Below, piece after piece: positions 7,841-11,859 of a DNA stretch of 11,859 nucleotides. Source of the DNA: Russula earlei (taxonomy: Eukaryota; Basidiomycota; Agaricomycetes; Russulales; Russulaceae); the NCBI GenBank assembly GCA_025769875.1, contig JAGFNK010001271.1, positions 1-11,859 on the forward strand. Direction: 5' to 3'. Below the pieces are notes generated by a model. That model was not told where the DNA came from. It ran no database searches and saw only the letters and a program-made list of their open reading frames with translations. Made by a program: the position numbers and the translations under genes. How positions within the stretch are numbered: position 1 is the stretch's first letter; the number at the start of each line of letters is the position of its first letter.

Positions 7841-7978
7841 GTGACCATCAGCATCAAGGGATGAAACGATAACCAAGGGGACAAGGGTGACAAGAGAACA
7901 AATAACAAAAGGAATTATGGATGAACTGACAAGGGGGTAGATCACAACATCATGCCCCCCTCACGCTTAGTTCTCCAA

Positions 7979-9548
7979 CTAATCGGTCTCGGGACCCGAC
8001 TCACAGAGCTCATTGCCTTCGACTTCTGGCCACGCGCTTTGGGACCCTATTGCCCTGGGGCAGAAACCCCTGTAACTCCAGTGGGTCCTCCTGAGAACGC
8101 AATCCACCTGTCCGCTGCAGTTGGTGTGGGGTCTGTTGCAGTCCTTGTTCCAGTGCCCTCTGGTGCTGCAATGTTTGCAAACATGTTGCCATTTCTGGAG
8201 TTGGTGACACTGCGCCTTGGTCATACACATGGGGGTAAGAGGGGTGTTGGGAGTACTAGCGTCATCGGAATACATCTGAGGGAAGTGAGAGGGTGAACCC
8301 ATAGGGGCGTCATTTTGAGACTGGTCGACGATGTGAGTAAGGTATTCAATCGGGGGAGTTAAGGAGAGAGGGGGACGAGTGGGTAGTGGAGGGGAAGGAG
8401 GAGAGGATGGTTCTTTCAACTTCTCAACTCTGTCATAGCTCCCTACCAGTGAGTAATATGGTCCAGTGCTATGAGTGAGGCCTCCGTTGGTCATGAGGTT
8501 GTCAAGTTGGTGACGGACTTGGACGGAAGTGTTGTTAGCACGGAGACGACTGTGGATGGTGGCGGGTTTCTTTGGTGTGAGACTGAATCTCGTGAAGTTG
8601 ATCAGCAAGTTGTCCTTGAAGGACACTTAAGGCTCCTTGGATAGAGGCATGCTTGCCCTCCAAGACCTTTAACTGAAAAGAGGCAGTGCGGAGGCAGTAG
8701 ACGTCGGCAAGGGCACCAGGGTCATGGAGGTTTTCAAGAGCCTGAGCGACGTCAAAGTGGAAAGGGTGGTCCTCAATTAAGAGGTGGAGGTCAGAGGCAG
8801 TGGTGGCAGGATGGGGGGCAGAGACAACAGGTCAGGCTATGAGCTTTTCTCTGTAAGCGGGTTCTCCTCGACCCATAGTTCCTAGAAGCATGGGCTCGTC
8901 ATTATACAAAGCAACGCGTAAGTATGGTAATAGGTGTCGTCGCCCATTGAAGTTAACGTAAAAAGGGGGAATATGTGTATAGGGTTCATAAACAAACCAA
9001 GGGGGACCAGGGTGAGTGGGGTCTGCTTCGGTAAGGGTTGGCGAGGGCGTCCCTTCTCGAATGGCTAGGGGGTTGAGGGTGGCGGCAAGGTCTTGGAGTT
9101 CTGCTTCGTCAGGGATGATGAACGTATGTTGGTCAATGATGTGTTGTATAACCTCAGGTGAGAGAGGTTCTTGTTTAATAGTGGGGGAAGGGGTAAGGAC
9201 GGGTAAGGGAGACAAAGAGGGGGGCTGGGGAGGACATGGGAGTGTTATAAGTGGAAAGTAGCGTGTTCGTGGTGCCAGGCTGACCACTCAGAAGGAGTGG
9301 GGGTATTTATGGGGACTGAGCGTACAATATGGTTCCATACCACATCTGCAAGTACTGCTCTTCATATGGATAAATGGAACTTCGGAGAAACAGGGGTCCA
9401 TCATGAGAAGTTGAAAGCTGCGGAAGTCGCCAGGAGAGAGAATTCCAGAAAAGAGTTGTTCTCTGGTGGCTAAATTAAAAATGGTATATCTGCGGTCAGG
9501 GATAGCGGGGTCATTAACTGAATAAGAGGGGGGGTTACGTGAGCTAAT
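7979..9548 (-). pseudogene. ORF3: zinc-knuckle protein downstream of pol (broken)
   Basis: About 520 codons directly follow the chromodomain ORF on the same strand. The frame opens at 9548; the first ATGs are at 9404 and 9401 (MMDPCFSEVP). The order is a short N-terminal region, a proline-rich acidic part (TPSPTIKQEPLSPE), a globular segment with PPWFVYEPYTHIPPFYVNFN, a helical, possibly coiled-coil stretch (LKVLEGKHASIQGALSVLQG), a proline-rich linker, and a CCHC zinc knuckle CKHCSTRGHWNKDC (C-x2-C-x4-H-x4-C; 8179-8138) with extra Cys/His after it. TGA codons at 9290-9288 and 8834-8832 are one step from CGA, and a frameshift lies near 8560-8620, so the gene is dead. CCHC knuckles usually sit in Gag and bind nucleic acid. 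Here the knuckle lies 3' of integrase, about 25 bases before a G-rich purine run, which is unusual. Function is not known. Confidence 0.65.
8138..8179 (-). other. CCHC zinc-knuckle motif within ORF3
   Basis: Residues C-K-H-C-S-T-R-G-H-W-N-K-D-C match C-x2-C-x4-H-x4-C exactly, the nucleic-acid-binding knuckle of retroelement nucleocapsids and some cellular RNA-binding proteins. A further C-x5-C...H...C group follows within 25 residues and could form a second, non-classical site. Confidence 0.8.
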
Positions 9549-11601
9549 TCAGGGGAGTAATGTATGTTGTTGTATCATAAGTGTTTGGAATTGGTTGTTC
9601 TAAGTCGTCCAGACTTTCGTCCGAGTGATGGGATTCTGTGGGGTCAGAGTTAGTGGTAGACATAGTGCGGAGTTTGGTGGGTTGTTGTAGGTGAAACATG
9701 GTGATGGCATCTTGAGTGTTTTTAAGGTTTGAGAGAGGTTCCCAGGTGTCTTCTGCTGTGGAATACCCTTTCCACCAGACCCTGTATTGGAGTCGGTTCC
9801 TATGGAGACGTTGGGCGGTAATTTTCTCAACCTCATATTCTCCTGAGAGAAGGTCAGGTGGTGGTTCAGGGAAGTTTGGTCCATGTTTGGCTGTTTCTGT
9901 GACTGGAGATAAGAGGTAGGCATGAAATACATTGTGGATGTTCCATTGGGGGGGTAGTTGGAGCTGGTAAGCGACGTGGGAGATTCGCTTGATGATAGTA
10001 AAAGGGCCAAACCATTTGGGGTGGAACTTATGAAACTGATGGGGAGTTTTTAAGTTAGTGCCTTCCAACCAAACCTTCTGTCCTTCTTCGAAACCTTTGA
10101 ACTTGGTTTCCTTGATCCAGTTGTTTTGCTCTTTTCATTGCTTCTTGTGCCAATTCCCTCATGTCTTTCAATGCCTGGAGTCGCTCTTGGATCCCAGGAA
10201 ATTTAGATTTGAGCTGGGTGTCAAGTCCTTGTGGGTTAAAGCCCATGAGGAGTTCATATGGGGTTTTCTTGGTGGTGGTGGACTTATGGGCATTGAAATG
10301 GTACTGAGCTATGGGGAGCCAGTGCGCCCACTCCTCTTGTTTTTCTCCTGTGTAAATGCAGAGATACATTTCTAGAGTTTGATTGGTTCGTTCAGATTGT
10401 CCATTGGTTTGGGGGTGATAGGCGGTGCTCAGGTTCTGGTTGATCCCTAGAATCCGAGAGATTTCTCTGAACAGGTCGGAGGTAAATCGAGGGTCACGAT
10501 CAGAAATGATTTTGGAAGGGACCCCGTCCAAGGGAAGGCATGTCATAAGAACAATTTGGCCATTGCCAGGGTCCCCATATCTTTACGACATGGTATGAAT
10601 ATTGCCACTTTGGTAGAGTCGTGGTCGGTGATGGTCATAATAGCATTGTATTCCTCTGATAATGGAAGGTCGACGATCCAGTTGATCACTATGGTTTGAA
10701 ACGGTTTCTGAAACTCAGGGGGGATTGGGTAAATTGGGGGGCGGTTGGGTGTGTGGAAGATTTGTTGGGCTTGACAGATGGCGCAGCCTCGAATGTAGTC
10801 CCTGATGAAGTAGGCCATTTTTGGCCACCAGAAGGATTCTTGAATTGAATATAGGGTTTGGGCATTTCCTGTGTGTCCACCAAGGATACTGTGTGGTAGG
10901 TATGTAAAATTTTCCGTAAGAGGGGTTCTTGATATGGTACCACCAACTTTCCATCTTTGATAGTGAACATGCATCTTCTTCTTCTTGAAGACCGTGTTTG
11001 ACCTTCCACATGAGGAGATCTGACCTTCATTTTCTTTGTTCGGTCAGTACTTGAGTATAGAGGTCCTCAGTGTGAAGCATGTGAATAAAAAGTTGTCAGG
11101 GAGTGCCATGATGTTCTGGTTATCTCCTGACCCATCATTGTGATCTGGTTGTCATGAAAGAGCATCCGCGTGATTGGAAGTTCCGGGTTTGTGGTGGATC
11201 TCAAAGTGGTAATCTGCTAGTGTGGAAATATAACCTGCGATTCTTCAATTGATTTTGTGGGGGAGTCAATAGTGGGCGAGGTTGGCATGATCAGTAAAAA
11301 TCTTGATGGGGTGTTTTTGTTCCGACCAATAGGTATCGCCAGTGTTGGAGCGCAAGGATCAGGGCTAGGAACTCTCTATCCCAAACTGGGTAGTTTCTTT
11401 CTGCTTCATGAATGCATGTGACATATTGCCAATCATTTTCCTTTTTCCTCTTGGGTCCTTCTGAAATAGGATTGCCCCAGTGGCAGTGGCAAATTGTGAG
11501 GTGTCAGTTTCCAGCTCATATGGAAGGTCGGGGTCGGCAGTGTAAAGTTCAGGGTCGTCGCAGACCGCCGATATCAATGTTTCTAGGGCTGTGGTCGCTT
11601 C
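9544..11601 (-). pseudogene. pol: Ty3/Gypsy chromovirus pol: RNase H, integrase and chromodomain (broken, 5' truncated)
   Basis: In coding order: the end of reverse transcriptase and RNase H (LETDTSQFATATGAILFQKD; AERNYPVWDREFLALILAL; FTDHANL; STLADYHFEIHHKPG; NHADALS), the integrase HHCC zinc-binding region (GGHTGNAQ...FWWPKM...GCAICQ), the integrase core, and a C-terminal chromodomain. In the core, SDRDPRF and GQSERTNQ place Asp (10501-10499) and Glu (10393-10391) exactly 35 residues apart, the D(35)E spacing. The first catalytic Asp position reads Asn (IVINWIVDLP, codon 10683-10681). The chromodomain (9837-9679) keeps the aromatic cage: Y in EYEVEKI, and W and Y in WWKGY. It would target integration to histone-marked chromatin. 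At least five in-frame TGA codons (11268, 11247, 11154, 11029, 10545) and several frameshifts kill it. Its 5' part is lost at 11602, where another LTR-like repeat begins. Gag, protease and most of the reverse transcriptase would lie beyond. Confidence 0.95.
9679..9837 (-). other. Chromodomain at the integrase C-terminus
   Basis: About 53 residues from GEYEVEKITAQRL through YRVWWKGYSTAEDTWEPLSN to the FHLQQP helix. Cage positions Tyr, Trp and Tyr match those that hold methyl-lysine in HP1-type chromodomains. This places the element in the chromovirus lineage of Ty3/Gypsy. The frame is intact across the domain. Confidence 0.93.
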
Positions 11602-11859
11602 TGTTACGAACCAAGGCCAAGTCCTGGCCGAAGATTGTCCTACTTTACTCAAGAAAAACCTCTCTCACTTTGCATTGCCGACTCCCTTCCATTTTCTGGG
11701 CTATTCCCCTGCGGTAAAGATATTGCTATTGCAAAGGCACTATAACACGACCAGGCACCAGTTTCCTAATCGGGTAATCATCGCGTGGCAGCCACATGGC
11801 CACTCAGCCACCATGGACCCGAAACAGCGGCACAAACTCTTAGAAACTGTTGCATAATC
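11602..11859 (+). mobile_element. LTR-like repeat, copy 2 (partial, cut by the window edge)
   Basis: This copy starts TGTTACGAACC exactly where the pol reading frame on the opposite strand breaks, and matches 1711-1975 at about 93% with roughly 17 substitutions and a few short gaps. It is therefore an insertion into pol that is younger than the pol copy, in the opposite orientation to it. Its TATA box and right end would lie beyond the window, so whether it is a solo LTR or part of a full element cannot be told. Confidence 0.8.

Larger units (their letters stand above)
7371..7952 (-). promoter_or_regulatory. Spacer/promoter region between ORF3 and ORF X (possible LTR)
   Basis: This AT-richer block follows ORF3 by about 25 bases. 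On the - strand it opens with GTGAGGGGGGCA, a short purine run, then TGATGTTGTGATC. It carries three 14-bp tandem repeats, a TATTTAA box (7717-7711), a pyrimidine-rich stretch, and a hairpin with arms CCAAGTC/GACTTGG at 7389-7407. That layout would fit either a 3' LTR of the element to the right or an internal promoter for ORF X. I could not find an end with matching inverted termini or a primer-binding site, so neither is established. Short hydrophobic reading frames here (7485-7945) look incidental. Confidence 0.45.

Noticed and set aside
7485..7945. Short hydrophobic - strand frames that look like membrane proteins or an env-like anchor
   Set aside because: They run through the TATTTAA box and the 14-bp tandem repeats, overlap each other in different frames, and come from T-rich DNA.
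7952..8296. A 114-codon + strand frame
   Set aside because: It is the complement of the zinc-knuckle part of ORF3, which has a clear motif on the - strand.
9016..9261. An 81-codon + strand frame
   Set aside because: It is antisense to the Pro-rich and globular parts of ORF3, which are better supported.
4902..11268. TGA recoding or programmed readthrough to explain the many in-frame TGA codons
   Set aside because: Frameshifts, two TAA codons and a lost catalytic Asp accompany them, which fits pseudogene decay; basidiomycete nuclear genes use TGA as stop.

Overview
The window looks like a retrotransposon graveyard from a filamentous basidiomycete (Agaricomycetes). That placement rests on chromodomain Ty3/Gypsy integrase and Gag sequences of the type common in mushroom genomes, compact TATA-containing LTR-like blocks, and decayed reading frames with no intact host gene. 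Genus-level placement is not possible from sequence alone.

Left part, + strand side. Positions 1-1620 are low-complexity, C/A-rich DNA built of GCC/ACC/TCA-type triplets. They read as Ala/Ser/Thr/Pro-rich on the + strand and Glu/Ala/Val/Thr-rich on the - strand, so I do not commit to a gene. At 1711 an LTR-like repeat begins in + orientation, with about 30-bp internal repeats and a TATA box at 2212. The first ~260 bp of the same repeat recur at 11602-11859. Positions 2436-3333 hold no convincing gene.

Rest of the window, - strand. Read 5' to 3' (high to low coordinates) it contains: a broken RNase H / integrase / chromodomain pol segment (11601-9544); a broken ORF of roughly 500 codons with a CCHC zinc knuckle (9548-7979, here ORF3); an AT-richer spacer with three 14-bp tandem repeats and a TATA-like box (7952-7371); a long unrecognised broken ORF (7367 to about 4812, here ORF X); a 13-nt purine tract abutting a 325-bp LTR candidate (4808-4471); a possible primer-binding site (4468-4457); and a broken gag capsid ORF (4421-3334) that stops abruptly.

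The most interesting reading is an unusual chromovirus carrying two extra ORFs downstream of pol. On this reading two copies are joined in tandem through one LTR, which has a purine tract on its upstream side and a possible PBS then gag on its downstream side. An alternative is that several unrelated elements are nested and juxtaposed. The reading frames are interrupted by many TGA codons, each one C-to-T change from CGA (Arg). This suggests decay by deamination at CpG, as in methylated transposons. Nothing in the window appears to be a functional gene.
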